From: LMUY01 sp965199105
GTDB lineage: Bacteria > Pseudomonadota > Alphaproteobacteria > Acetobacterales > Acetobacteraceae
Direction: 5' to 3'
NCBI GenBank assembly: GCA_965199105.1
Contig: CBDAQO010000002.1
Span: 2,604,001 to 2,668,000, forward strand
DNA: 64,000 nucleotides
The position numbers and the translations under genes are program-made. The notes beneath the pieces were generated by a model. That model ran no database searches. It was not told where the DNA came from and saw nothing but the letters and a program-made list of their open reading frames with translations. Positions 25,214-33,493 of the stretch are shown here, piece by piece. How positions within the stretch are numbered: position 1 is the first letter of the stretch; every line of letters begins with the position of its first letter.

Positions 25214-25800
25214 ACCGCCTGCTGGCTACGCTGATCCTGTCCGCCCTGCCTGCCCTGGCTTTCGCCCAGCCCCGCCTGGTGCCGGCCGACGATGTGCAGG
25301 TGCTGTATCATATCTCCGGCCCGGCCGCCGCCAGCATCCCCGGCGGCGCGCCCGACGGCGTGCGCCTGGAGTGGGACGCCGCGGGCGAGCGCCTGCGCAG
25401 CGAGCCGGTCGGCGGCGCGGTCTACGCCATCACCGACCTTGGCCGCCACGTGGCCGAAATCGTGTTCACGGCTCAGAACACCTACCTCGAACTGCCCATC
25501 CGCGGCGGCGACCCGCAGGCGCTGCTCAGCCAGGCGGTGGGCGGCACCGACACGCAGTTCACCCGCGGCGGCACCGACCGTGTGCTCGGCATCGCCTGCA
25601 CCGACTGGACGGTGCGTGCCCGCAAGCTCGACGCCACCGCCTGCGTCAGCGCGGAGGGGGTGATCCTGCGCGCCCGCGGCACCTGGGACGGCCAATCGGG
25701 CGAGCTGGTCGCGACCTCGGTCACGCATGGCCGACCCGGCGACGACCAGTTCCGCCCGCCGGAAGGCTTCTTCCGCGTGAACCTGAAAGGCGGCCGATGA
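25210..25800 (+). CDS. Secreted protein A of a tandem paralog pair
   Basis: The 196-residue protein has a Sec signal (MNRLLATLILSALPALAFAQ) and an all-beta-looking mature part. I do not recognise a family. It aligns along its length with the next protein: D-V-x-V-x-Y-x-I-x-G near residue 30, an ACTDW motif, a second Cys 15 residues later, GVxLRA and a D-x-x-x-F-x-P-P-x-x-F ending. The two Cys could form a disulfide. ATGA overlaps on both sides couple it to aat and to the paralog. Confidence 0.72.
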   Translation: MNRLLATLILSALPALAFAQPRLVPADDVQVLYHISGPAAASIPGGAPDGVRLEWDAAGERLRSEPVGGAVYAITDLGRHVAEIVFTAQNTYLELPIRGGDPQALLSQAVGGTDTQFTRGGTDRVLGIACTDWTVRARKLDATACVSAEGVILRARGTWDGQSGELVATSVTHGRPGDDQFRPPEGFFRVNLKGGR

Positions 25801-26339
25801 TCCGCCAGCTCGCCGTGGCGCTGCTGCTGGCCACGCCCGCGCTGGCCGCGGACGAACCGCCGACCATCCCGCAGCGCGACGTCGACGTCACCTATAACAT
25901 CGCCGGGCGCACCCCCGACGCGCCGCCGCGGCAGCAGCGCATCCGCTGGTCGGCGACGGAGTCCAGGATGCGCATCGACCCGCCCAGTTCCGGCGTCTAC
26001 ATGATCGGCGACTACCGCAGCGGGACGTTGCAGGTGGTCAAGCCCGCCGACCAGACGGTGCTGGACATGGGGCCGGGCAGCTTTGCCACCCATCCCGACA
26101 TGGCGCTGACCCGGCTGGGCAACGCGCAGGTGGCCGGGCTCGCCTGCACCGATTGGCAGACGGCGGACAATGGCGGCCAAGCCACCGTGCTGTGCCTCAC
26201 CCAGGATGGCGTAATGCTGCGCGCGAGCCATGGTGACCAGGTGTTGGTCGAAGCCAGCACCGTCAGCTACGGGCCGCAGGACGCGACGAACTTCGCCCCA
26301 CCCCCGACCTTCCGCCACATCGCGCCCGCCGCGCCGTGA
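25797..26339 (+). CDS. Secreted protein B of a tandem paralog pair
   Basis: The 180-residue protein starts with a Sec signal (MIRQLAVALLLATPALAADE). Its mature part shares with the preceding protein DVDVTYNIAG, GLACTDW, a Cys 14-16 residues further on, GVMLRA and a closing F-x-P-P-x-F; the two are diverged tandem duplicates. The function is unknown. It overlaps its neighbours by 4 bp on each side, so it should be made together with protein A and the MsrQ-like membrane protein, probably acting with them in the periplasm. Confidence 0.72.
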   Translation: MIRQLAVALLLATPALAADEPPTIPQRDVDVTYNIAGRTPDAPPRQQRIRWSATESRMRIDPPSSGVYMIGDYRSGTLQVVKPADQTVLDMGPGSFATHPDMALTRLGNAQVAGLACTDWQTADNGGQATVLCLTQDGVMLRASHGDQVLVEASTVSYGPQDATNFAPPPTFRHIAPAAP

Positions 26340-27487
26340 ACCAGGCGGTGCTGCCGGCCGGGCGCGAGCGGCCACGCGGCCAGCACAGGCTGCACCGGAC
26401 GCCGTGGCCGTGGCACGACCGCAGCGGGCGGTTTTCGCTGCTGAAATCGGCCGTGCTGCTGCTGGAGGTGTCGCCCGGCGCGTTCCTGGCCTACGGGCTG
26501 TGGGCCGGCCAACTCGGCGCCCGCCCGGTGCACGAGGCGCTACACCAGACCGGCATCCTCGCGGTGCGTTTCCTGCTGCTCTGCCTGCTGGTGAGCCCGG
26601 TGCGCGCGATCTTCAACTGGCACCGGGTCACGCTGGTGCGGCGCCAGCTCGGCCTGACCGCGATGTGCTACGCGTCGGCCCACCTGGTGCTGTATGCCTG
26701 GGACGAGAACTGGCGCTGGCTTACCGTTGCCAGCGAAATCCTGATGCGTTTCTACCTCGAGGTCGGGCTAGTGGCGCTGGTCGGCCTGGGCTTGCTGGCG
26801 GCCAGCTCCACCGACCACGCTCTGCGGCAACTCGGCCATGGCTGGAAGCGGCTACACCGGCTGATCTACCCGGTGGCCGCGCTGGCGGTGCTGCACTACT
26901 TCCTGCAGTCCAAGGCGGATGCGGCCGGGGCGGCTCTGATGGCGGGGCTGCTCGTGCTGCTGCTGGGCTGGCGCCTGATGCCCTCGGGGCCCGACCGCGC
27001 GCCGCTGCCCATGCTGGGGCTGGCGGTTGCCTCGAGCTTGGGGGCGCTCGCGGTGGAATGCGCCTGGTATGGGCTTGGCACCAATATTGGCTTCGAGCGA
27101 CCGCTGCTGGCCGAGTTGAACGTGGCCTACGGGCCACAGCCGGCGGGGCAGGTGCTGCTGGTCGGCGTTTGCCTGGCCATCGCCACCGGGTTGTTCTGGG
27201 CGCGGCACCGGGACCGCTGGCACCGCAGCGTCGGGTTCCACCTGGCCCTCTACGGCGGCGGCGCGGTGATGGTGGTGCTATTGACGTTCGCGTTCTCACT
27301 TGCCGACGACTGGCTGCCGCCCGCCTGGTCGTTCTGGCCCACCGCCGGCTGGTTCGTCGCCGCCGTCACGATCGCCGGGGTACTGCGCTCCGGGCTAGCT
27401 GGCCGCGCGGCCCTGGGGCGGCTGGTGTTGGACGCGGTTTGCGTCGCGGTCCTCGTCGCACCCATGGCCGCGGGCTTAATTCTGTAG
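26336..27487 (+). CDS. MsrQ/YedZ-like haem membrane protein with extra C-terminal helices
   Basis: The 383-residue protein has a ferric-reductase-like core over residues 35-200: ALHQTGILAVRFLLLCLLVSP, RRQLGLTAMCYASAHLVLY (His116) and WKRLHRLIYPVAALAVLHYFLQS (His174, His187), the haem-b ligand pattern of MsrQ. MsrQ passes quinone electrons to the periplasmic methionine sulfoxide reductase MsrP. Two things are odd: no msrP is adjacent, and about 180 further residues add some five membrane helices, about doubling the usual length. The GTG start at 26336 overlaps protein B by 4 bp, so the two secreted proteins are candidate partners. Confidence 0.8.
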   Translation: MNQAVLPAGRERPRGQHRLHRTPWPWHDRSGRFSLLKSAVLLLEVSPGAFLAYGLWAGQLGARPVHEALHQTGILAVRFLLLCLLVSPVRAIFNWHRVTLVRRQLGLTAMCYASAHLVLYAWDENWRWLTVASEILMRFYLEVGLVALVGLGLLAASSTDHALRQLGHGWKRLHRLIYPVAALAVLHYFLQSKADAAGAALMAGLLVLLLGWRLMPSGPDRAPLPMLGLAVASSLGALAVECAWYGLGTNIGFERPLLAELNVAYGPQPAGQVLLVGVCLAIATGLFWARHRDRWHRSVGFHLALYGGGAVMVVLLTFAFSLADDWLPPAWSFWPTAGWFVAAVTIAGVLRSGLAGRAALGRLVLDAVCVAVLVAPMAAGLIL

Positions 27488-27493
27488 CGACAT

Positions 27494-27679
27494 CTAGGTC
27501 TTCTGGGTATCCGCTCCGCTGCCGCTGCCCATAATGCCGCTGCGGCTGTGGGCGTCGCTCTTCGGCTCGATGGTGCGGGTGATCGCGGCCACCTCGTCGT
27601 CGCGCTGCTTGTTGGCGGCTGGGTGCTTCTCCGCCGGGCTCGGCGGGCTGATCGGCTCGTCGTCTTGTTCTGGGCTCAT
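27494..27679 (-). CDS. Small acidic hypothetical protein
   Basis: A 61-residue, hydrophilic, disorder-prone product (MSPEQDDEPISPPSPAEK ...) rich in Asp, Glu, Ser and Pro, with no motif I know. The ATG at 27679 is preceded by GGAGG at an eight-base spacing, which is the main support that it is translated. It is divergent from the aminotransferase gene and its end faces the MsrQ-like gene across only 6 bp. Confidence 0.5.
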   Translation of the reverse strand: MSPEQDDEPISPPSPAEKHPAANKQRDDEVAAITRTIEPKSDAHSRSGIMGSGSGADTQKT

Positions 27680-27766
27680 GCTGCTGTCCTCCATGCACAG
27701 CAAGCGCCAGGCTGGCCCGAAGGTTTCGCATCGGGTTAACTGCCACCTTCCCAGCCGGAGCGCCGC

Positions 27767-28969
27767 ATGCCCGCCATCCCCCATGCCGCCCTGCGCAACA
27801 CGCCGCAGGCCGGGCCCGAGACGCGCATCCGGCCGCAAATCCAGGACCTGGTGACCGACAACATCGCCAGCCTGGCGGAACGGGCGCGCAGCCTGCCGGG
27901 AGTGATCCCGCTTTGGTTCGGCGAGGGCGACCTGCCGACGCCGGGCTTCATCCGGGACGCGGCCAAGCAGGCGCTGGACGCCGGGCACACCTTCTACGTG
28001 CCCACCATGCGCGGCACGGCGGCGCTGACCGGCACGTTGTCCGCCTACCAGACTCGGCTGCATGGCCGCCCCATCGGGCCCGAGCGCAGCACTGTCACAC
28101 CCGGCGGCATGCAGGCGGTGGCGCTGGCGTTCAGCCTGCTGGTCGAGCCCGGCCGCAACGTCGTCTACCTCACCCCGCAATGGCCCAACATCCACCACGC
28201 CATCCACGTGGCCGGGGGCGAGCCGCGGCCGTGCCCGCTGGCGCTGCAAGACGGCGCCTGGACGCTCGACCTCGACGCGGTCGCGGCAAGGTGTGACGCG
28301 CGGACCGTGGCCGTCGTGGTCGCCTCGCCCAACAACCCGACCGGCTGGACCGCGACGGCAGCCGACCTGCGCGCGCTGCTCGAGTTCGGCCGCCGGCGCG
28401 GGCTGTGGATCGTCGCCGACGAGGTGTATGCCCGGCTCTACTTCGAGGCCGACGCCGCGCCCTCCATGCTGGCCATCGCCGAACCGGACGACCTGGTGCT
28501 GACCATCAACAGCTTCAGCAAGGCCTGGGCGATGACCGGCTGGCGGCTCGGCTGGCTCACCCACCCGGCGGCGGTGGCGGACCGGCTGGGCGGCATGACG
28601 CAATACCTCAACAGCGGCACCGCGGACTTCATCCAGCAGGCGGGCGCGGCGGCCATCACCGATGGGGAGGGCTTCGTCGGCGAGATGCGCGAGCGCTGCC
28701 GGGCCGGCGTGGCCCTGGCCTACCGCCACCTGGCCGGCGCGCCGCGCGTGGTGCTGCCGGCGCGCCCGCTCGGCGGTATGTACGTGTGCTTCCGCGTCAC
28801 CGGCTGGCCGGACGGCACCGAGGCCTGCCTGCGCCTGCTGGACGCCGCTCGGGTCGGCCTGGCGCCGGGCGAGCTGTTTGGCGCCCCGGGCTGGCTGCGC
28901 ATGTGCATTTGCCGCGACGCCGGCCAGCTCACCACCGCGCTCGAACGGATCGTGGCGGCGCTGGCATGA
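27767..28969 (+). CDS. Class I/II PLP-dependent aminotransferase
   Basis: The 400-residue protein has fold-type I marks: LWFGEGDLPTPGFIR near the N-terminus, ASPNNPTGW (cofactor region), VADEVYARLYF with the PLP-pairing Asp, and SFSKAWAMTGWRLGW with the Schiff-base Lys. It resembles aspartate/aromatic-type aminotransferases; the amino donor is not clear. Its stop overlaps the ATG of the molybdopterin hydroxylase gene (ATGA), an unusual pairing that suggests a joint degradative route in which a transaminated product is hydroxylated. Confidence 0.88.
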   Translation: MPAIPHAALRNTPQAGPETRIRPQIQDLVTDNIASLAERARSLPGVIPLWFGEGDLPTPGFIRDAAKQALDAGHTFYVPTMRGTAALTGTLSAYQTRLHGRPIGPERSTVTPGGMQAVALAFSLLVEPGRNVVYLTPQWPNIHHAIHVAGGEPRPCPLALQDGAWTLDLDAVAARCDARTVAVVVASPNNPTGWTATAADLRALLEFGRRRGLWIVADEVYARLYFEADAAPSMLAIAEPDDLVLTINSFSKAWAMTGWRLGWLTHPAAVADRLGGMTQYLNSGTADFIQQAGAAAITDGEGFVGEMRERCRAGVALAYRHLAGAPRVVLPARPLGGMYVCFRVTGWPDGTEACLRLLDAARVGLAPGELFGAPGWLRMCICRDAGQLTTALERIVAALA

Positions 28970-31245
28970 CGGCGCTGATCGGCCAAAGCCTGCGCCGGCG
29001 GGAGGACCATCGCTTCCTTACCGGCGCCGGGCGCTACATCGCCGACCACCACCAGCCCGGCGCCGCCGCCCTCGCCGTGCTGCGCTCCACCCACGCCCAT
29101 GCCCGCATCACCGGCGTCGACATGGGCGCGGCCAGGGCGATGCCGGGCGTGCTGGGCGTGTTCGCCGCGGCCGACCTCGCCGGGTTGGGCCCGATTCCCT
29201 GCACCACCACCGTGCCCACCGAGGGCCCGATGCACGTGCCGCCGCACCACGCGCTGGCCAGCGACCGGGTGCGCTACGCCGGGCATCCAATCGCCTTCGC
29301 GGTGGCCGAAACCGCGCCCCAGGCGCAGGACGCGCTGGAGCAGGTGGCGGTGGGCTACGATCCGCTGCCCTGCGTGACCGAAGCGGCCGACGCGCTCGCC
29401 CCCGGCGCCCCGCTGCTGTGGGACGGCGTGCCCGGCAACCTCGCCTTCACCTTCCGCAAGGGCGACCCGGCGGCGGTGGCCGGCGCGATGGCAGCGGCGG
29501 CGCACGTCGCCAGCGTCACGCTGGTGAACAACCGGGTGATCGTGGCGCCGCTGGAGCATCGCGGCTGCCTGGCCGAGTACGACCCGGCGACGCAGAGATT
29601 CCTGCTGCTGCTATCCGGCCAGGGGGTGCACCTCATCCGCCGTGACCTGGCAGAGGCGGTGTTCCAAGTGCCGCTCGAGCGGGTGCAGGTCGCCAGTCCG
29701 GACGTGGGCGGCGGGTTTGGCGTCAAGAACGGGCTCTACCCGGAATACATCCTGGCGCTCTGGGCCGCCCGCGCGCTGGGCCGCCCGGTGCGCTGGCAGT
29801 CCGGCCATGGCGAGGACTTCATCTCCACCGCGCATGCCCGCGACAACCTCACCCGGGCGCGTCTGGCGCTGGACGCCGCCGGGTCGTTCCTAGGGCTCGA
29901 GATCGACACCGTGGCCAACATGGGCTTTGCCATGGCGACCGGCGGGCCGGGCAGCTCCACCAACTCGCCCTGGCGCGCCGCCGGTGCGGGCTACGCCATC
30001 CCCGCCATCGCCATGACGGTGCGCGGCGCGTTCACCAACACGGTGCCGATCGACGCCTATCGCGGCGCTGGCAAACCGGAGATGAACTACCTGGTGGAGC
30101 GCCTGATCGACGAGGCGGCCCGGCTCAGCGGGCTCGACCGCGTGGCGCTGCGGCGGCGCAACCTGGTGCGGGACTTCCCCCACCGCACCGCCGCCGGCAC
30201 CGAAATCGCCGACGGCCGCTTCGCCGCCAATATCGACGTGGCGCTCGAGGCTGCGGACGCCGCCAGCTTCCCGGCGCGCCGCGACGGCTCGGCCCTGCTG
30301 CGCGGGCTGGGCGTCATCTGCTTCCTCGAGACCGCCCGCGGCGCGCCCGGGGAGGGGGCCGAGCTGCGCTTCCTGCCGGATGGCCGGGTTGCGATCCATC
30401 TCGGCACCCAGTCCAACGGGCAGGGGCACGAGACCAGCTTCCCGCAGGTCGCCGCCGACTGGCTCGGCGTGCCGATCGAGCGGGTGGACTACGTGCAGGC
30501 CGACACGCGCACCGTCCGCGACGGCCAGGGCCATGGCGGCGCCCGCTCGCTGCACATGGGCGGCACGGCGCTGGTGGGCGCGATGCAGGCGGCGCTGGCC
30601 AAGGCGCACCCGATTGCCGCCCGGCTGCTGCAGGCGCCGGAGGTTGCGTGGCGCGGCGGCGTGTTCGTGGCGGGGGAGCGCAGCGTGGGCCTGCTCGAGG
30701 TGGCGCGCGAGGAGCCCGGCGCGCTCGACAGTTATCATTGGACCACCGAGGACCGCATCACCTTCCCCAATGGCTGCCACGTGGCCGAGGTGGAAGTGGA
30801 TCCGGAGACCGGCATCGTCCGCCTGCTGCGCTACACCGCGGTGGACGATTACGGCGCCGTGGTGAACCCGTTGCTGCTTGAAGGGCAGGTCCAAGGCGGG
30901 CTGGCCCAGGGTATCGGCCAGGCACTGACCGAGCGCTGCGTCTACGACCCGGCAGGCCAGTTGCTCAGCGGCTCGTTCATGGACTACGCGCTGCCCCGCG
31001 CGGCCGACCTGCCGGCGTTCGATCTGCAGTTCATCGGCGCACCCACGGCGGCAAACCCGCTCGGCGTGAAGGGCGCTGGGCAGGCGGGCTCCATCGCCTC
31101 CCCACCCGCGGTGATGGCGGCCGTGCTGGACGCGCTGCGCCCGCTGGGGGTGACCCATCTGGACATGCCGCTCACGCCCGAGCGGGTGTGGCGAGCGTGC
31201 GGGATGGCGCGCCCGACCATGCTCAGCAGCATCGCCGCGCCGTAG
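28966..31245 (+). CDS. Xanthine dehydrogenase-family molybdopterin-binding subunit (CoxL-like), orphan
   Basis: The 759-residue protein has the two-part large-subunit layout: an N-terminal hammerhead domain (GQSLRRREDHRFLTGAGRYIADH) and a molybdopterin domain with SPDVGGGFGVKNGLYPEY, the active-site loop AYRGAGKPEMNYLVERLIDE, and a late GVKGAGQAGSIASPPAV with the catalytic Glu region. AYRGAG is the form II type, not the AYRCSFR of true CO dehydrogenase. The FAD and 2Fe-2S subunits are not in the window, so it needs partners encoded elsewhere. Its last 262 bp overlap the flippase gene tail to tail. Confidence 0.9.
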   Translation: MTALIGQSLRRREDHRFLTGAGRYIADHHQPGAAALAVLRSTHAHARITGVDMGAARAMPGVLGVFAAADLAGLGPIPCTTTVPTEGPMHVPPHHALASDRVRYAGHPIAFAVAETAPQAQDALEQVAVGYDPLPCVTEAADALAPGAPLLWDGVPGNLAFTFRKGDPAAVAGAMAAAAHVASVTLVNNRVIVAPLEHRGCLAEYDPATQRFLLLLSGQGVHLIRRDLAEAVFQVPLERVQVASPDVGGGFGVKNGLYPEYILALWAARALGRPVRWQSGHGEDFISTAHARDNLTRARLALDAAGSFLGLEIDTVANMGFAMATGGPGSSTNSPWRAAGAGYAIPAIAMTVRGAFTNTVPIDAYRGAGKPEMNYLVERLIDEAARLSGLDRVALRRRNLVRDFPHRTAAGTEIADGRFAANIDVALEAADAASFPARRDGSALLRGLGVICFLETARGAPGEGAELRFLPDGRVAIHLGTQSNGQGHETSFPQVAADWLGVPIERVDYVQADTRTVRDGQGHGGARSLHMGGTALVGAMQAALAKAHPIAARLLQAPEVAWRGGVFVAGERSVGLLEVAREEPGALDSYHWTTEDRITFPNGCHVAEVEVDPETGIVRLLRYTAVDDYGAVVNPLLLEGQVQGGLAQGIGQALTERCVYDPAGQLLSGSFMDYALPRAADLPAFDLQFIGAPTAANPLGVKGAGQAGSIASPPAVMAAVLDALRPLGVTHLDMPLTPERVWRACGMARPTMLSSIAAP

Positions 31246-32564
31246 CTGGCCGCCCCCGCCAGCACCTGCGCCGGCAGCCCGCCCGGCACCAGCCGCACCG
31301 CGACCGCCATCACCGCGCAGGCAGCGCTGGTCCACAGCAGCGCGGCCAGGGGGAACGGCATTGGCCAGGCGCGGCGACCGATCGCCAGGGCATGCGCGCA
31401 GGACACCGCCATCGCCACCGCTTGCGCCACCGCGGCGCCCAGCGCACCCCAGCGCGGCACCAGCGCCACGGTGAGCGCCACCGCGACCACGGCCGCCACC
31501 GCGGTGATGCCGAGTTGCAGGCCGGGGCGCTTGCCGAGCTGGAACGCGTGGTCCAGGAAATGGCCGCGCACGCCCGCGAACAAGCCGGCGGCGGCGAGCC
31601 AGGGCGTCAGCGCCGCCACCATCGGCACGTACGGCGCGCCGACCAGCAGCGCGGCCAGGCCGGGGGCGGTGAGCGCCATGCCCACGGCCATCGGCATCAG
31701 CACCACCAGCAGCAGGGTGGCGTTGGCGTGCAGTTGGCGTTGCGCGGCCGCAGCGTCCCCCCGCTCCGCCGCGCGCACCACCAGGGAGTAGCCGGCGGAG
31801 GCGATGCCGGCCGCGACCACCGCCAGCGTGTTCTGCACCAGCAGGAAGCCCGCCGTATACCAGCCCAGTTGCTGCGCCGAGCCCAGCACCTCCACCAGCG
31901 AGCGGGCGCCGCTGGTGGCCACGCCCGCGAGCGCCAGGCTGGCGGCCAAGGGCAGGCCGAAGCCGAGCAGGTTGCGGGCGAGCCGCCAGTCGATCGCGCC
32001 CGGTCGGCAGGGCAGGCCGCCGAGCCCGATGCCGCCCAGCGTTCCCAGCGCCATGCCCAGCGCCGCGGCCACCGGGTCGTGCGTCCACCAGGCGGCGGCG
32101 GTGGCGCCGGCGGCAGTGAGGGCGGCGCGGCCGAGGTTCATCACCAGGTAGCGGCCGGGGCGCGAGCGCGCGACCTGGAAGCGCGCCGCCAGTTCGAACC
32201 CGGCGTAGCACCACATCAGCGCGAGCCCGGCGGCGATGGCGGCGGCGGCTGGCCCGGCCATCCGTATGCTGGCCCACCCGGCCACGCCCGCCACCCCCGT
32301 CACCACCACCAGGGCGGCGAATAGCGCGGCCACGGTGGTGAGCACGCGGGACTGGTCGGCGCGGGCGCCGCCGAGGCGCAGATAGGCCAGGCCTAACCAG
32401 TCGAACACGGCGGCCGAGCCGAACGTCATCACCAGCAGGGCCAAGCCATAGAACCCGTAGGACGCCGGGTCGAGCAGGCGGGTGAGCAGCGCGGTGGTGG
32501 CCATGCCAACCAAGCCAGGCAGCAGCTTGCCCGCGACGTAGAGCGCGCTGTGGCGGATCAGCAT
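30984..32564 (-). CDS. Polysaccharide flippase (Wzx-like, MOP superfamily)
   Basis: The 526-residue protein has about 12-14 membrane helices and begins MLIRHSALYVAGKLLPGLVGMATTALLTRLLDP, typical of the lipid-linked oligosaccharide exporters. It should flip undecaprenyl-linked repeat units. The last 87 residues lie antisense to the hydroxylase gene and read as non-membrane sequence; no stop occurs earlier in frame, so the tail is either real or the product of a lost stop. The start at 32564 overlaps the glycosyltransferase stop by 7 bp. Confidence 0.87.
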   Translation of the reverse strand: MLIRHSALYVAGKLLPGLVGMATTALLTRLLDPASYGFYGLALLVMTFGSAAVFDWLGLAYLRLGGARADQSRVLTTVAALFAALVVVTGVAGVAGWASIRMAGPAAAAIAAGLALMWCYAGFELAARFQVARSRPGRYLVMNLGRAALTAAGATAAAWWTHDPVAAALGMALGTLGGIGLGGLPCRPGAIDWRLARNLLGFGLPLAASLALAGVATSGARSLVEVLGSAQQLGWYTAGFLLVQNTLAVVAAGIASAGYSLVVRAAERGDAAAAQRQLHANATLLLVVLMPMAVGMALTAPGLAALLVGAPYVPMVAALTPWLAAAGLFAGVRGHFLDHAFQLGKRPGLQLGITAVAAVVAVALTVALVPRWGALGAAVAQAVAMAVSCAHALAIGRRAWPMPFPLAALLWTSAACAVMAVAVRLVPGGLPAQVLAGAASYGAAMLLSMVGRAIPHARHTRSGVSGMSRWVTPSGRSASSTAAITAGGEAMEPACPAPFTPSGFAAVGAPMNCRSNAGRSAARGSA

Positions 32565-33493
32565 GGCGCGGGCGTGGCCGGCCGCCGGGTGAGCCAACAG
32601 CGCAGCCGCTGGCGCAGGCCGAACGGCAGCAGCCAGAACGCGAGGTAGGGCAGCATCTGGCGCAGCGTGGGCGCGCCGTGGGCGTAGGCGCGCCCTAAGA
32701 GGATTGGCATGGCGGCGTAATCGGCGCGGCGGGCGGCCTGCGAGCCGAGATAGATCAGGCAGAACCCGCTATAGGCACGCCGGGTCAAGTGCGCGCGGTT
32801 GGTGTCCGCCCACGCCAGCATCTCGCGCCAGTCGAACCGGCTGCCGAGCGACTCGCGGCCTTCCTCCTTGTAGAGCACCACCAGCGTGTCCGGCACCATG
32901 ACGATGGCCGCACCGGCGGCTTTGGTCACGCGCAGCAGCAGCGTGGTGTCCTCGTTCTGGCGGTCGGTGCTGAACTGGGTGCGGGCGAACAGCGCGGTCG
33001 GCAGCAGGAAGGAGGAGGTGCCGACATGCGCGTCCCCCCGGAACAGGGTGCGGCGGTCGAACAGGTATTCGTCGACCGGCCACTGGCCGCAATAGAGCGT
33101 TCGCGGCCAGGTCTCCGTGGCGCGCTGGGTGTGCACCAGCGAGCGGCACGACACCAGCACTTCGCGCCCGGCGGCCGCGGCCAGTTGGCGCTCGATCTTG
33201 GCCGGCAGCCACTCGTCGTCGTCGTCGAGGAACGCGATCCACTCGCCTCGCGCGGTGGCGGCGGCAAAGTTCCGTGCCGCTCCGGCGCCCCGTGCTTGCG
33301 GCGTCTGCACCACGCGCAATCGCGGGTCGGGGATGGCGGCCAGCGCGGCCGCGGTGGCGGGGTTTGGGCCGTCGATCACCACCACCACGTCCAGCGCGGC
33401 GTAAGTTTGTGCGAATACGCTGGCGAGCGCGCGCTGCACCAGGTCGGGCCGCCGGGTGGTGGGGATGACCACCGTCACCAGCGGCGGGCTCAC
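32558..33493 (-). CDS. GT2 family glycosyltransferase
   Basis: The 311-residue protein has the GT-A fold start VSPPLVTVVIPTTRRPDLVQ and the metal/sugar-nucleotide site WIAFLDDDDEWLPAKIE near residue 95. It should add one sugar to the lipid-linked repeat unit on the cytoplasmic face. I take the GTG at 33493, which overlaps the polymerase stop (GTGA); a longer reading to 33778 is only the shadow of the polymerase gene. Residues beyond 230 contain a hydrophobic segment near the C-terminus (LPYLAFWLLPFG). Confidence 0.87.
   Translation of the reverse strand: MSPPLVTVVIPTTRRPDLVQRALASVFAQTYAALDVVVVIDGPNPATAAALAAIPDPRLRVVQTPQARGAGAARNFAAATARGEWIAFLDDDDEWLPAKIERQLAAAAGREVLVSCRSLVHTQRATETWPRTLYCGQWPVDEYLFDRRTLFRGDAHVGTSSFLLPTALFARTQFSTDRQNEDTTLLLRVTKAAGAAIVMVPDTLVVLYKEEGRESLGSRFDWREMLAWADTNRAHLTRRAYSGFCLIYLGSQAARRADYAAMPILLGRAYAHGAPTLRQMLPYLAFWLLPFGLRQRLRCWLTRRPATPAPC

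Noticed and set aside
29890..32277. 795-codon minus-strand open frame
   Set aside because: Antisense to the hydroxylase and in another frame of the flippase; no recognisable domain.
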